Below, in pieces: positions 17,828-26,756 of a stretch of DNA of 64,000 bases. The notes below the pieces were generated by a model. That model saw only the letters and a program-made list of their open reading frames with translations. It was not told where the DNA came from and searched no databases. Position 1 is the first letter of the stretch; each line of letters begins with the position of its first letter. The DNA comes from an uncultured Acidobacteriia bacterium (lineage in GTDB: Bacteria; Acidobacteriota; Terriglobia; Bryobacterales; Bryobacteraceae): contig CAIUOG010000091.1 in the NCBI GenBank assembly GCA_903900705.1, forward strand, positions 32,962 to 96,961, in the 5' to 3' direction. Position numbers and translations under genes: made by a program.

Positions 17828-20221
17828 CTAAACAGCCGTCCGAACCGTTTGCCCCAGCAGTTCCGTGTACGTCTCCAGAGCTCCGTGGGCAATGGAATCC
17901 CAGCTGAACAGGGCTTCGGCCACACGCCGCGAGCGCGCCGAAATCCGCCGCCGCGCCTCGTCATCCCGCAACAGCCGGATGATGGCGTCCGCGAACTCCG
18001 GGCCCACCTCGCGAATCAGCAGATCCGTCTCGTCTTCCAGACCCAGGCCCTGGCAACCCACCGCCGAACTGACCACCGCACGTCCGCACGCCATGGCTTC
18101 CATCAGCTTGATGTTCGTGCCCGCCGAAATCACCAGCGGGATCACCGCCAGATCGCATTCGCGATAGGCCGGGCGCACATCCTCCACAAAACCTTCCACC
18201 ACCACGCGCGCGTCCGCCTGAAGCAACCGGGTCTTCTTTGCGTTCTCCGCGGCTTTTTCGTGCATGGGCCCGGCGATCACATGCAGCCGGACGTCGGGCA
18301 GAACCTTCCAGACCAGCGGCATGATGTTTTCCACCAGAACCTCAAAGGCCAGCAGATTCGGCAGATGCCGAAAGGAACCCACAAACAGCACCGCCGGCCC
18401 GGACGTCTCCCGCGCGGCCGGCTGAAACCGCGCCAGATCCACGCCGTTCGGCACCACCACCGTCGTTTGGCGGGGCGCGCCGTGTTCAATCGCAATCGCC
18501 TGATCGCGCCCGGACATGGTCCAGACCGCATTTGAACACTGCAAAGCGGCGCGCTCGAACGTCCGCCAGAGCTCGAACTGCTCGGTGGCGGCCTTGCCCG
18601 GCTGTGTCTGCGCCAGTTGTTCGTAGAGCGTAAAAGTCAGGTCGTGTTCCACCAGGATTACCGGCACGGACCCGGTATGGTCGGCATACTCGGCCATCTG
18701 CGTGTATTCCAGCTGCACCAGGTCCACGCTGCCCGAAAGGCACAGCTCCCGGACCAGGGCTGACATCGCGCTGTTCCGGTACTCCGCCACCTGCCGGGGG
18801 ACGAACTGGTCCGGGTGCTTCTCGTCGATATCCACCACGTGGACCTCGCGAAACACCTCATGCAGTTCCTCATACCTCACCGCATCGTTGGCTTCCCGGA
18901 AACACGCCAAGACAAAATCCACCTGGCCGGCCATCGACCGGCAAAGGTTATACATCCGGACCGCGCCGCCATGCGACAGCGGAAAGGGCAGATACGGAGA
19001 GACCACCAGCACGCGGGGCAGTCCCCGGAAACCCTTCCTATGGGATGGTGACCACGCCACATTCCCGCGCGCGGCCTGCGGACGTTCCGCCGCCAGTTCG
19101 CTCAGCTTGTGCCGCAGCACCAGATGGGTGGCCAGTTCGGCATCCTCCAGCTCCATCGCCGGCTCCTGCGTCATGGGGTAATCGCCGCCCACCACCAGAC
19201 ATTTCAGCCCGGCCGCCGCGGCTTTCCAGTAAAGAAGCAGCAGCGCGCCGCCAAAAGTGATCGCGTGGGGAACGCCCAGCTTCGCTATCAGGTCCACCCG
19301 CATCACTATCAGCGTCGACCACGGCGCCATCACCTGCGCCACCTCACCGGGCTGCAGACGCCGGAAAGGGTGCTTCTTCACCAGCGTTTTGCGCCAGCCG
19401 CACCAGGCGATCTGATTGGCCACCACAAAAGAACCGGTCTCCCGCGCCAGCTGGATCAGCGGCTCCGGACCGGCCTTCTCACCCAGCCGCCGGAAAACCA
19501 GAAAGTGCGAACCGGAATGCTCCACCGCATCAGACACGCGCTGATAAGCCCATGCCCGGCCTGGCACCACGATTTCGGTATAGCGGCTCCCGCACGACTG
19601 CACCGCGATGGCCCGCCCAGGTTCGCCGGGCGGCAGACTTCTCACCGCCGCCCGCACCAGCCAGGGAGTGCCCTTCGCCAACATCGCGAGGGCAGCCAGC
19701 AACAGACTCCACGTCACCTCAAATGTGTACTCGAATTCGCGTCCCAGCCAGGCGGCGCTGCCGGTAATCACGTCTCCGATCCGCCGGACCCCGGAAATCA
19801 GCGCGTCTTTGGAACGCCGCCGCAGATGTTCCGCGATGGGGCCTGGCTTCCCGGCAAAGAATCCGCCCGCCTCGTTCGCCACCACAAACCGGAACGGCGG
19901 CAGCGTGAAAGGCAGCAGCTTGTGCGCCACCGCGCGCCGCTCTCCCGTCCACGCGACAATCGTCAGGGCCGGCCAGTAAGCGCCCAGCTCTTTTCGAATC
20001 CGGGAAGCACTCGCGCCGGAAGTGAACCGCTCACAGCCGGCAATCGGCTCCGCCGAAGCGGTATTCGCGCAAAAGCCCAGCACCGGCAGGCCGGAATTGC
20101 CCGTCAGCGCGTGCCCCACGCCTGCTTCCACATCCTGTCTGGTCCCGCCGATGACGGCGATCACGCGCGGGCGATCCGATCCAGTTACTTTTTTCAGCAG
20201 GCCCTTTACCGAACTGAGCAT
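17828..20221 (-). CDS. Two-part protein with C-terminal family-4-type glycosyltransferase
   Basis: 797 residues. Residues about 400-790 are a GT-B glycosyltransferase: VLVVSPYLPFPLSHGGAVRMYNL starts the first Rossmann fold, VVPNGVDLARFQ and VLFVGSFRHLPN mark the hinge and donor domain, and AGTNIKLMEAMACGRAVVSS is the E-x7-E-like nucleotide-sugar site. The first 400 residues resemble no domain I can name; they include one hydrophobic segment (about 168-185) and a second Rossmann-like stretch (AITFGGALLLLYWKAAAAGLKCLVVGG split by a turn). Its ATG overlaps the upstream gene's TGA by one base. A role in cell-surface glycan synthesis is likely. Confidence 0.8.
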   Translation of the reverse strand: MLSSVKGLLKKVTGSDRPRVIAVIGGTRQDVEAGVGHALTGNSGLPVLGFCANTASAEPIAGCERFTSGASASRIRKELGAYWPALTIVAWTGERRAVAHKLLPFTLPPFRFVVANEAGGFFAGKPGPIAEHLRRRSKDALISGVRRIGDVITGSAAWLGREFEYTFEVTWSLLLAALAMLAKGTPWLVRAAVRSLPPGEPGRAIAVQSCGSRYTEIVVPGRAWAYQRVSDAVEHSGSHFLVFRRLGEKAGPEPLIQLARETGSFVVANQIAWCGWRKTLVKKHPFRRLQPGEVAQVMAPWSTLIVMRVDLIAKLGVPHAITFGGALLLLYWKAAAAGLKCLVVGGDYPMTQEPAMELEDAELATHLVLRHKLSELAAERPQAARGNVAWSPSHRKGFRGLPRVLVVSPYLPFPLSHGGAVRMYNLCRSMAGQVDFVLACFREANDAVRYEELHEVFREVHVVDIDEKHPDQFVPRQVAEYRNSAMSALVRELCLSGSVDLVQLEYTQMAEYADHTGSVPVILVEHDLTFTLYEQLAQTQPGKAATEQFELWRTFERAALQCSNAVWTMSGRDQAIAIEHGAPRQTTVVVPNGVDLARFQPAARETSGPAVLFVGSFRHLPNLLAFEVLVENIMPLVWKVLPDVRLHVIAGPMHEKAAENAKKTRLLQADARVVVEGFVEDVRPAYRECDLAVIPLVISAGTNIKLMEAMACGRAVVSSAVGCQGLGLEDETDLLIREVGPEFADAIIRLLRDDEARRRISARSRRVAEALFSWDSIAHGALETYTELLGQTVRTAV

Positions 20222-21918
20222 CAGCGTAATTCAATCCCGGTCACAATTCGGGCCGCGCTTTCCGGCTGCTGGCTACCTGCCGCCAGACTGTAGCGGATCC
20301 GGACCGTCCGGGCCTTTTGTACTCCGCACGTCAGCTTCCCGTCGCCCCCGGTGATCTCCACATGGGAAATATCCGGCACCGCCATCTTCTGCAGCTTGCC
20401 CTTGGCGTCCTTTACGCTCAAAGTGACCTGTTTGCCGGCACAGTCCACGCGGACCAGCGAAACGGTCATCGCCTCGCCGTCCCGGTCCACCTGATCCCAG
20501 TCCATGACTTTCTCATCTTTCGAAAGGGGCTTCGTCCGGCTGCGCGCTTCCAGTTCGGCAATTTCCCGCCGCGCATCGTTCTTCAGACGGTCGATCTCCG
20601 CCGCCTTCGCGGCCGCCTCTTTGCGGCGCTGTTCATACTCGTCATCCAGCCGCAACTGGTCGATCTGGCCGCGCGCCGTGAGCGCCTGTTCACGCGTCGG
20701 AACGTCCGGCGCCGCCTGCGCCGCCGCCAGCCAGGCGCGCCCGGCCTCGGCGTACTGCTTCAGGCTCTCGCAGAGCTTCGCGTACTGCGTCCACCAGGCG
20801 TAGTTGCGCGGAGTCAGCGCCACAGCCTGCTTCCACTCCATCATTCGCCGGGGCGGTTCGCTGATCTTTTCACCCAGCACCCAGTGCGCCGGACCATACT
20901 TCGGATCCAGCGTCAGCGCTTCATGCAGCACCGTAATCGCCAGTTCCGGGTCCTTTTCGAGCGCCGCAAACTGCGTCAGCGCGACCACATTATGGGTGCC
21001 GGCCTGTCTCGCGGCGTCCATATGGGTTCGAGCGCCGGAAATGTTGCCGGCCCGCATCGCCAGAATCGCCAGCCCCTCATGGTCTTCGGCCACATGCTTG
21101 CCCGCTTTGAGCAGCGTCTGGTAGATGGCTTCCGCGCCCGCGCCCAGCATGTCAGCCCGCATTAACTGGCCTTCGTCGGAAGTCAGGATGGTGGTGTTGA
21201 AGTCCCGTTCCGGGTTGAGAGGGCGGTTCGGCGCCTGCGCCGGGGCAAAAACGCCGGCCGTGAAGTAGCGGTCAATCTCGGCATTGAACCGCGCCGGATC
21301 CTCGCTCAGACTCCGGATGGCGCCGTTCGAATCCATGCCGTTCGCCAGATTGTGCAGGTAGATGTGTGCCCGCCCCGCATAATCCGGCTGGGTAATCAGC
21401 CGGTGCAGCAGCGCCCATTCGCGGGTGCGATCAGCGGAGTTGGGCGGCGGTGCGCCCCACTGCACGTGCACGGCGCTCGATTGCACGGTGCTGAAGAAAG
21501 TCTCCAGCGCGCGTTCAATTCCGCCCGGCATGGCGGCGAAGTTGCTTTCGAGCAGCTTTCGGGTCAGCGCCCGGATCAGTTCCGGCGGCAGTTGCCCTTC
21601 GGCTGTGGTGCAGGTCACTTCCCGGTCCCGTCCCGTCTGGAAGCCATTACAGCCGTTGGACGCCATTTCCTGCGCGTTGCGGAACACCAGAATTCGCAGC
21701 GGGGGGTCGAGCCGGAGTTCGCTCTGGCCCATTACGGAACCCAGCGCGAAGCGGAACTGTTCGAACTGGCTCAGGCCCTGGATGGCGGCTTTCCGCCCAC
21801 TGTCACTGATGGCTTCGAAGCTGCCAAGGCGCGCGCGCACCCATTGCGTTTCAGCATGCAGTTGCTGTTCCGCGACAAACAGGGCCGGAATGGAAAGCAA
21901 AATTACTTTGAAAAACAC
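20221..21918 (-). CDS. Secreted TPR protein with peptidase MA-like N-terminal region
   Basis: 565 residues with a short signal peptide (MFFKVILLSIPALFVAEQQLHA). The segment WVRARLGSFEAISDSGRKAAIQGLSQFEQFRFALG is the hallmark of acidobacterial DUF1570/peptidase-MA-like proteins, but no HExxH zinc motif is visible, so it is probably not an active peptidase. TPR-like helices lie around 285-400, followed by a charged coiled coil (about 418-460) and a C-terminal domain with two cysteines (VDCAGK, LTCGV) that may pair. It is the first gene of a two-gene operon with the glycosyltransferase. Confidence 0.7.
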   Translation of the reverse strand: MFFKVILLSIPALFVAEQQLHAETQWVRARLGSFEAISDSGRKAAIQGLSQFEQFRFALGSVMGQSELRLDPPLRILVFRNAQEMASNGCNGFQTGRDREVTCTTAEGQLPPELIRALTRKLLESNFAAMPGGIERALETFFSTVQSSAVHVQWGAPPPNSADRTREWALLHRLITQPDYAGRAHIYLHNLANGMDSNGAIRSLSEDPARFNAEIDRYFTAGVFAPAQAPNRPLNPERDFNTTILTSDEGQLMRADMLGAGAEAIYQTLLKAGKHVAEDHEGLAILAMRAGNISGARTHMDAARQAGTHNVVALTQFAALEKDPELAITVLHEALTLDPKYGPAHWVLGEKISEPPRRMMEWKQAVALTPRNYAWWTQYAKLCESLKQYAEAGRAWLAAAQAAPDVPTREQALTARGQIDQLRLDDEYEQRRKEAAAKAAEIDRLKNDARREIAELEARSRTKPLSKDEKVMDWDQVDRDGEAMTVSLVRVDCAGKQVTLSVKDAKGKLQKMAVPDISHVEITGGDGKLTCGVQKARTVRIRYSLAAGSQQPESAARIVTGIELR

Positions 21919-22050
21919 TGAAAGAACGTCAACTCCTCAGCGAGCCAACTAGACGAGTATAGTATGAGAAATCACCCCCCGCCACGCTTTCCGGGGGATA
22001 ATGGAACTGGTACTCGTTCCCCGTACGCCGACTACCTGCAGGTTTTTATC

Positions 22051-23550
22051 ATGATTGACGCATTGATCAGCAGGGCTCGACGCCGCTTCATTCTGAATGA
22101 GGCGTTGGCGCAACTCGCCTTCGCCGCCGCCATCGCCATCGGCGGACTGGCCCTGATCCTGTTACTCGGGACCCGCTGGCTGGAGTGGTGGACGCTGACG
22201 CTGTTTGCCGCGCTGGGCGTCGGCATCGGCCTTTGGCGGGTGACGCGGACCGTGCCGGATGCCTACACCACCGCCGTCCGCCTCGATACCAACGCCGGGC
22301 TGAACGACGCACTCTCGACCGCGCTGCACTACTCCGCGCATTCCGATGCGAAGAACGAGGAGTTCCGGAACCTGCAACTCCGCCAGGCGGAAACCGCCGC
22401 AGGGTCTGTGGATCTGGATGTCGCGGTCCCCTTCACCATTCCGCGCACGCTGTACCTGATGGCCGGTTGCGCCGTGGCCGCGTCCGCCCTGCTGCTGCTG
22501 CGTTTCAGCGCCGGGCACGGGCTGGATCTCCGGGCTCCCATCACGGAAGTTCTGTTTGAGGATCAGGCCGCCCGCGCGCTCGCCAAACAAAAGCCCCGTT
22601 TTTCCGATCCCGGTAAACAAAAGGGTCTGGAAGCGGCGGAATCGCTGCTCGCCAAGCTGGGCATTCCGCTCAAACCGGAAGACAAGCAGTCGGAAGAAGC
22701 CCTCTCGAAAGCCATCGACGAAGCTCTGGAAGGCGGTAATACGCCGTCCGATAAAGGCCAGAAGGGTCCGGCCTCCGGCAAGTCTGATGAGGGCAAGGCG
22801 GGCAACGGCCTGCAGCAGAATCCGGACGGCGATTCGATGGACGGTAAGCCGAATTCTGATTCCGATCAGAACAACGAGGCAAAGTCCTCCGCCGGCGAAC
22901 AAGGCAAGGCAGGCGACAAAGGTTCTCCCAAAAGCGGCCAGAACAGCGATAACAACAGCCTGCTTTCCAAGCTCAAAGACGCCGTTTCGAACATGATGTC
23001 GAAGGCCAGCCAGGATAAGGGCAGCGCCGGACAGAAGGGCCAGCAGCAGCAACAGCAGGCGTCGAAGTCCGACAAAGCCGCCGGTGAAAAAGGCAGTTCC
23101 GGCAAAGGCCAGGAGCAGCAGGGCCAGCAGCAGGGTGAGGCGCAGGCGGGCGACCCCAACGGCGACCCCCAGGAAGGCCAGCAGGCAGAGGGCAAGGCGG
23201 GTTCAAAGAGCGCACAGAATTCCTCCCAGGCGGGCAGCGGCGTCGGCAGTCAGGATGGCGCGAAAGACCTGAAGGCGGCCGAACAAATCAAGGCTATGGG
23301 GAAGATCAGCGAGATTATCGGCAAGCGGGCCGCCACGGTAACCGGCGAAACCACCATCGAAGTCCAGTCCGGCAACCAGCAACTTCGCACCGCTTACACC
23401 AATACGAAGGCCGCCGCGCGCGGAGAAGCGGACAGCGACGTGACGCGGGACGAAATCCCGGTCGGCCTCCAATCCTACGTGCAGCAGTACTTCCAACAGG
23501 TCCGCAAGGCGGCGACGCCCCCGAAGCCCTCGGCCGCCAAAAAGAACTAA
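22051..23550 (+). CDS. Membrane protein with long Q/G/K/S-rich low-complexity region (DUF4175-like N-terminus)
   Basis: 499 residues from the ATG at 22051; an in-frame start at 21964 would add a hydrophilic tail. Two adjacent transmembrane helices lie at about residues 18-65 and a third at about 137-157, with a soluble segment between. Residues about 225-410 are highly disordered and rich in Gln, Gly, Lys, Ser, Asp and Asn, including an uninterrupted run of six Gln. The last 85 residues regain ordered sequence (EQIKAMGKISEIIGKRAATV, QSYVQQYFQQVRKA). Topology predicts the disordered tail outside a membrane. The DUF4175-like resemblance is from general shape only. Confidence 0.7.
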   Translation: MIDALISRARRRFILNEALAQLAFAAAIAIGGLALILLLGTRWLEWWTLTLFAALGVGIGLWRVTRTVPDAYTTAVRLDTNAGLNDALSTALHYSAHSDAKNEEFRNLQLRQAETAAGSVDLDVAVPFTIPRTLYLMAGCAVAASALLLLRFSAGHGLDLRAPITEVLFEDQAARALAKQKPRFSDPGKQKGLEAAESLLAKLGIPLKPEDKQSEEALSKAIDEALEGGNTPSDKGQKGPASGKSDEGKAGNGLQQNPDGDSMDGKPNSDSDQNNEAKSSAGEQGKAGDKGSPKSGQNSDNNSLLSKLKDAVSNMMSKASQDKGSAGQKGQQQQQQASKSDKAAGEKGSSGKGQEQQGQQQGEAQAGDPNGDPQEGQQAEGKAGSKSAQNSSQAGSGVGSQDGAKDLKAAEQIKAMGKISEIIGKRAATVTGETTIEVQSGNQQLRTAYTNTKAAARGEADSDVTRDEIPVGLQSYVQQYFQQVRKAATPPKPSAAKKN

Positions 23551-23586
23551 GCCGGTCGCGTTGAAGCACTTGTAACAAACAAAAAG

Positions 23587-23613
23587 AGGGGGGACGCGGT
23601 AAGCGTCCCCCCT
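23587..23613. terminator. Bidirectional intrinsic terminator between convergent genes
   Basis: An 11-bp perfect stem (AGGGGGGACGC with GCGTCCCCCCT) encloses the 5-base loop GGTAA. It is followed by TTTA on the plus strand and by CTCTTTTTG on the minus strand, so it can end transcripts of both the Q-rich membrane protein gene and the aminotransferase gene; the T-tract is better for the latter. Confidence 0.9.
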
Positions 23614-23636
23614 TTACGGCACCCTCTCTGTAAGAA

Positions 23637-24857
23637 CTAGGCGGCGCTGGGCGACTTCGGCGGGCCTTCCTGCAGCACTTTGTCGAGAGCGGCATTGAAC
23701 TTGCCCATCTCTTCGTAAGTGCCCACGGTGACGCGAACCATTTGCGGCCATTCCGGCCAGGTGCGACCGATCTGCACCTTCTTGGTTGCCATCGCCGCGT
23801 TCACCTGCTGGCCGGTCATCCCCTTCACTTCCATCATGAAGAAGTTGGTACCGCTCGGGATGTACTTCACGCCCATCTTCTGCAGGTGCTCGAAGGCCAG
23901 ATCCCGGTTCTTCTTATTGATTTCGAGGCGTTCCTTCATCAGGCTGGGGCCCACCTTCATGCTGGCCGCGGCGCAGGCCGTCGCCGTCACCGGCATGAAG
24001 CCGCTGCCGCCGAACTCACGCACTTTTGCCAGCAGGTCCGGACGACCGTAGATGGCGCCGGCCCGGAGACCCGCCATGCCGTAGATCTTCGAGAAGGTCC
24101 GCAGCACCACCACGTCTTTATCGGCCTTCACGAGGTCGGTCGACATGTTCTCCGGTCCGGAGAAGTGCACGTAGGCTTCGTCGATAATCAGGACGGCGTC
24201 TTTCTTCTTATTCGCCAGGATGTATTCCATATCCTTGCGCGGTGTCAGGGTGCCGGTCGGATTATTCGGGTTGCAGATGTAATAAGCGCCCGCGTTCGGG
24301 TCCGCCTTGATCATCGCTTCCACGTCGTGGGAGTAGTCTTTGCGCAGCGGAACCTTGATGGTCTTCGCGCCGATGAAGCGGCCAGCGCCGCTGCCGTAAC
24401 CGGGACCGGCCATCACCCAGCTGCGGGTGGGCGACGTGAACGCCGCCGCGCAGTTCGCCAGCGGAATGCTGGAACCGGGATAGGCGGTCACATGGTCCTG
24501 CGAAACGTTTTCCGTGCTCGCCAGCAGCGAGTTGAATTCAAGATTGGCGCCCTGAGGGGAATAACGCCAGCCCAGCGGCGCTACCTTATAGAGGGCCTCC
24601 AGGCCTTCCTTGCAGGGACCCATCGGGTTTTCATTGGACGTGATCCGCACCACTTCCGGATCGTAGGGTCCGCGGTTCCCGCCCATTCCGCCACCGCCGC
24701 GGCGTCCGCCGGCGGCCTGGTCCTGAGCCTGCTCAGCCATAGCAAATTCATGGAAGAACGGAATGGCGGCGGCAGCCCCCATGGAAATCCGGCCGATCTG
24801 ACGGCGGGAAAATCCCCGTTCGAGTAGCGATTCTGTAAGTTTCGGTGTAAGCGCCAT
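23637..24857 (-). CDS. Tat-exported class I/II PLP-dependent aminotransferase (histidinol-phosphate aminotransferase-like)
   Basis: 406 residues. Arg18-Arg19 in FSRRQIGRISMGAAAAIPFF gives a twin-arginine signal, followed by a Gly/Arg-rich linker (48-62). The aminotransferase fold begins at VVRITSNENPMGP. CNPNNPTG (195-202), Asp226 in IIDEAYV, Lys257 in TFSKIYGMAGLRAG (the PLP Schiff-base lysine) and the late substrate Arg (MVRVTVG) are all present, so the enzyme should be active. Export of a folded PLP enzyme is unusual; the natural substrate is unknown. A strong promoter lies about 140 bases upstream, a GGAGAG ribosome site 9 bases before the ATG, and a terminator just downstream, so the gene is monocistronic. 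Confidence 0.87.
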   Translation of the reverse strand: MALTPKLTESLLERGFSRRQIGRISMGAAAAIPFFHEFAMAEQAQDQAAGGRRGGGGMGGNRGPYDPEVVRITSNENPMGPCKEGLEALYKVAPLGWRYSPQGANLEFNSLLASTENVSQDHVTAYPGSSIPLANCAAAFTSPTRSWVMAGPGYGSGAGRFIGAKTIKVPLRKDYSHDVEAMIKADPNAGAYYICNPNNPTGTLTPRKDMEYILANKKKDAVLIIDEAYVHFSGPENMSTDLVKADKDVVVLRTFSKIYGMAGLRAGAIYGRPDLLAKVREFGGSGFMPVTATACAAASMKVGPSLMKERLEINKKNRDLAFEHLQKMGVKYIPSGTNFFMMEVKGMTGQQVNAAMATKKVQIGRTWPEWPQMVRVTVGTYEEMGKFNAALDKVLQEGPPKSPSAA

Positions 24858-24995
24858 TTAAGAACTCTCCAGAGTAATTGGGTTGTTTTGTCGAAAGACG
24901 CGGTGTGTGCGTCGTCAGGATGGGACTTACGACCGGGGAGTCCTGCGGAAGCGTCGGGAGGCGCGGCTTGGCGGCCCGATTTGTAACCAGGCCGA

Positions 24996-25024
24996 ATCAT
25001 ACTCTTCACTCAATATCAAGTCAA
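24996..25024 (-). promoter_or_regulatory. Sigma-70-type promoter of the Tat-exported aminotransferase
   Basis: On the minus strand TTGACT (25024-25019), a 17-base spacer, and TATGAT (25001-24996). The predicted leader to the ATG at 24857 is about 130 bases, long for this window; the stretch 24858-25055 holds this promoter and leader and nothing else recognised. Confidence 0.75.
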
Positions 25025-25055
25025 GCCGGCCCTTTCAGGCACTCGGCGAACGGCA

Positions 25056-25859
25056 TCACTCGGCGCGATGGCGCCGCAGACGGGAACCGCCAATCAACAC
25101 AAGACCCAGCGCCATCATAGTGAAGGGAATCGGTTCCGGCGTGATCAGCTCCACGTTCTGCACCACCACATCGCCATCGCCCGGACCGGTCACGCCGGCC
25201 GCCACGCTGTGATTGTCAGACTCGAAGCCGGTGCTGATCGTATTGGCAAACTGGATCTGATTGAACTGAAGACCGGTGGCAATCACATCCACATAGGCAA
25301 ATGGCTCGTTCGAATCCTGCGCGTTGTTGGGATTGCCATAGTAGCCGGTCGTGCTGTAGGTGGTGCCGTTGATCGCCGTCACCGTGGCTCCCGCCGTTTT
25401 GGGCAGCAGCGCCACCAGCGTCGCCGTGGTGAAAGTTGCCAGAGCGGTGCCGTCCTGCAGGAATGTGATCGAATTATTCCGGTCACCGGCAGACCACCAG
25501 AAACCGAAATAATTCGCCTCCGCATACAGATTCAGCTGGACGGGCGCGCTCGAACCGCTCTCCGCGCCCACCGCGAAGTATTTCCCGGTTCCTCCGGCTC
25601 CGCCATACTGGTTCGCGCTCACAATGGCGAACTTACTAGTTGAGCTGCCCTCGTAGGTTCCGATCGCCGTCGCAACCGGCGATGTGTAAGTGCCGCCGGA
25701 AAGCCAATTGAAGTTCTCCGTTGTGACGCCCGACGTTGAAGTCACGGATGTCACCTGAACCCCGGGCCCCTCCACATAGGCGACGATGGACTGCCCCCGC
25801 AACCCTGTCTCCCCTGCCGGGAGCAGCATCGCGACTACTAATATCCGGAGCCGTCTCAC
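25056..25859 (-). CDS. PEP-CTERM sorted surface protein
   Basis: 267 residues if it starts at the GTG at 25859, which puts RRLRILVVAMLLPAGETGLRGQ at the N-terminus as a signal peptide; an ATG at 25904 would add 15 residues. The body is Gly/Ser/Thr/Asn rich with no known domain. The C-terminus is a canonical exosortase target: TPEPIPF, a hydrophobic segment (MMALGLVLIGG) and a basic tail (RLRRHRAE). It should be anchored then processed by an exosortase encoded elsewhere. Such proteins are often linked to exopolysaccharide. It is divergent from rpiA. Confidence 0.82.
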   Translation of the reverse strand: MRRLRILVVAMLLPAGETGLRGQSIVAYVEGPGVQVTSVTSTSGVTTENFNWLSGGTYTSPVATAIGTYEGSSTSKFAIVSANQYGGAGGTGKYFAVGAESGSSAPVQLNLYAEANYFGFWWSAGDRNNSITFLQDGTALATFTTATLVALLPKTAGATVTAINGTTYSTTGYYGNPNNAQDSNEPFAYVDVIATGLQFNQIQFANTISTGFESDNHSVAAGVTGPGDGDVVVQNVELITPEPIPFTMMALGLVLIGGSRLRRHRAE

Positions 25860-25991
25860 ACCTGGAGTATGGAATCGTACGCCCACACCTTCAATACCCA
25901 CCATAGTTATGGGAAATCCATGTGCGCGGGTATCTGTCCGATGCCGCTCCGGTCTGCTGTTCACACTCCTGTAGCATCATGAAGATACGAA

Positions 25992-26690
25992 ATGAGTTCG
26001 AATACTGACCCGGACATCATCCGCCTGAAACAGATGGCCGCCGACGCCGCGGTGGCGCAACTGGAAGACGGCATGCTCGTCGGCCTGGGGTCCGGTTCCA
26101 CCGCGGAACTCGCCGTCGCCTCCATCGGCAAACGCGTCTCCGCTGGTCTCCGCATCATCGGGGTGCCGACTTCGGAGAAGACTGCGGCGCTCGCCCGGCT
26201 CCACAACATCCCGCTCTCCACCCTCGGCGAACATCCCCAACTCGACCTCGCCATCGATGGCGCCGATGAGGTGGAACTCCCCGGCCTGAGCCTCATCAAA
26301 GGAGGCGGCGGGAATCAGCTGCGGGAAAAGCTGGTCGCCATCTCCAGCCGGCGTCTGGTGATCGTAGTCGATGAGAGCAAACTCGTGGAGAGGCTGGGGA
26401 CCACCTTCCCGGTCCCGGTGGAAGTGATTCGTTTTGGCTGGGAGAGCACGGCGAAACGCCTCGAAGCCGCGGGCGCGACTCCGGTACTCCGCCATCGCGA
26501 CGGCAAACCTTACATTACAGACGATGGCAATTACATCCTCGACTGCCGCTTCGGGCCCATCGCCTCCCCGCCGGAACTGCAGCGGCAACTCGACGGCACC
26601 GTCGGGGTGGTGGAACACGGTCTCTTTATCGGCATCGCTTCGCAGGCGATCGTGGCCGGAGCGCGGGGTGTGCGCATCTTTTCCGTCTGA
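25992..26690 (+). CDS. rpiA: Ribose-5-phosphate isomerase A
   Basis: 232 residues, the usual length. GLGSGSTAE (phosphate site), DLAIDGADEVE (catalytic Asp), LIKGGGGNQLREKLVA (catalytic Glu and Lys) and IVVDESKLV are all intact. The enzyme interconverts ribose-5-phosphate and ribulose-5-phosphate in the pentose phosphate pathway. It stands alone: the gap to the BlaI-type gene contains that gene's operator and probable promoter. Confidence 0.97.
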   Translation: MSSNTDPDIIRLKQMAADAAVAQLEDGMLVGLGSGSTAELAVASIGKRVSAGLRIIGVPTSEKTAALARLHNIPLSTLGEHPQLDLAIDGADEVELPGLSLIKGGGGNQLREKLVAISSRRLVIVVDESKLVERLGTTFPVPVEVIRFGWESTAKRLEAAGATPVLRHRDGKPYITDDGNYILDCRFGPIASPPELQRQLDGTVGVVEHGLFIGIASQAIVAGARGVRIFSV

Positions 26691-26725
26691 CGAAAAAGCG
26701 AAACGAAAAAGCGAACCCATTTACT

Positions 26726-26756
26726 TACGAAGATTTTCGTAGTATTGTTTTCGTAG
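26726..26756. promoter_or_regulatory. Probable BlaI-type operator overlapping the promoter of the BlaI/M56 pair
   Basis: TACGAA and TTCGTA form an inverted repeat with a 4-base centre (26726-26741). TTTTCGTAG occurs at 26734-26742 and again at 26748-26756, ending just before the ATG. A TAGTAT box (26740-26745) lies inside the array, so a dimer bound here would block transcription of the gene pair, matching the autoregulation usual for BlaI/MecI repressors. Confidence 0.7.

Noticed and set aside
20221..21918. Active MA-family peptidase
   Set aside because: The characteristic N-terminal region is present but no HExxH or equivalent zinc motif could be found.
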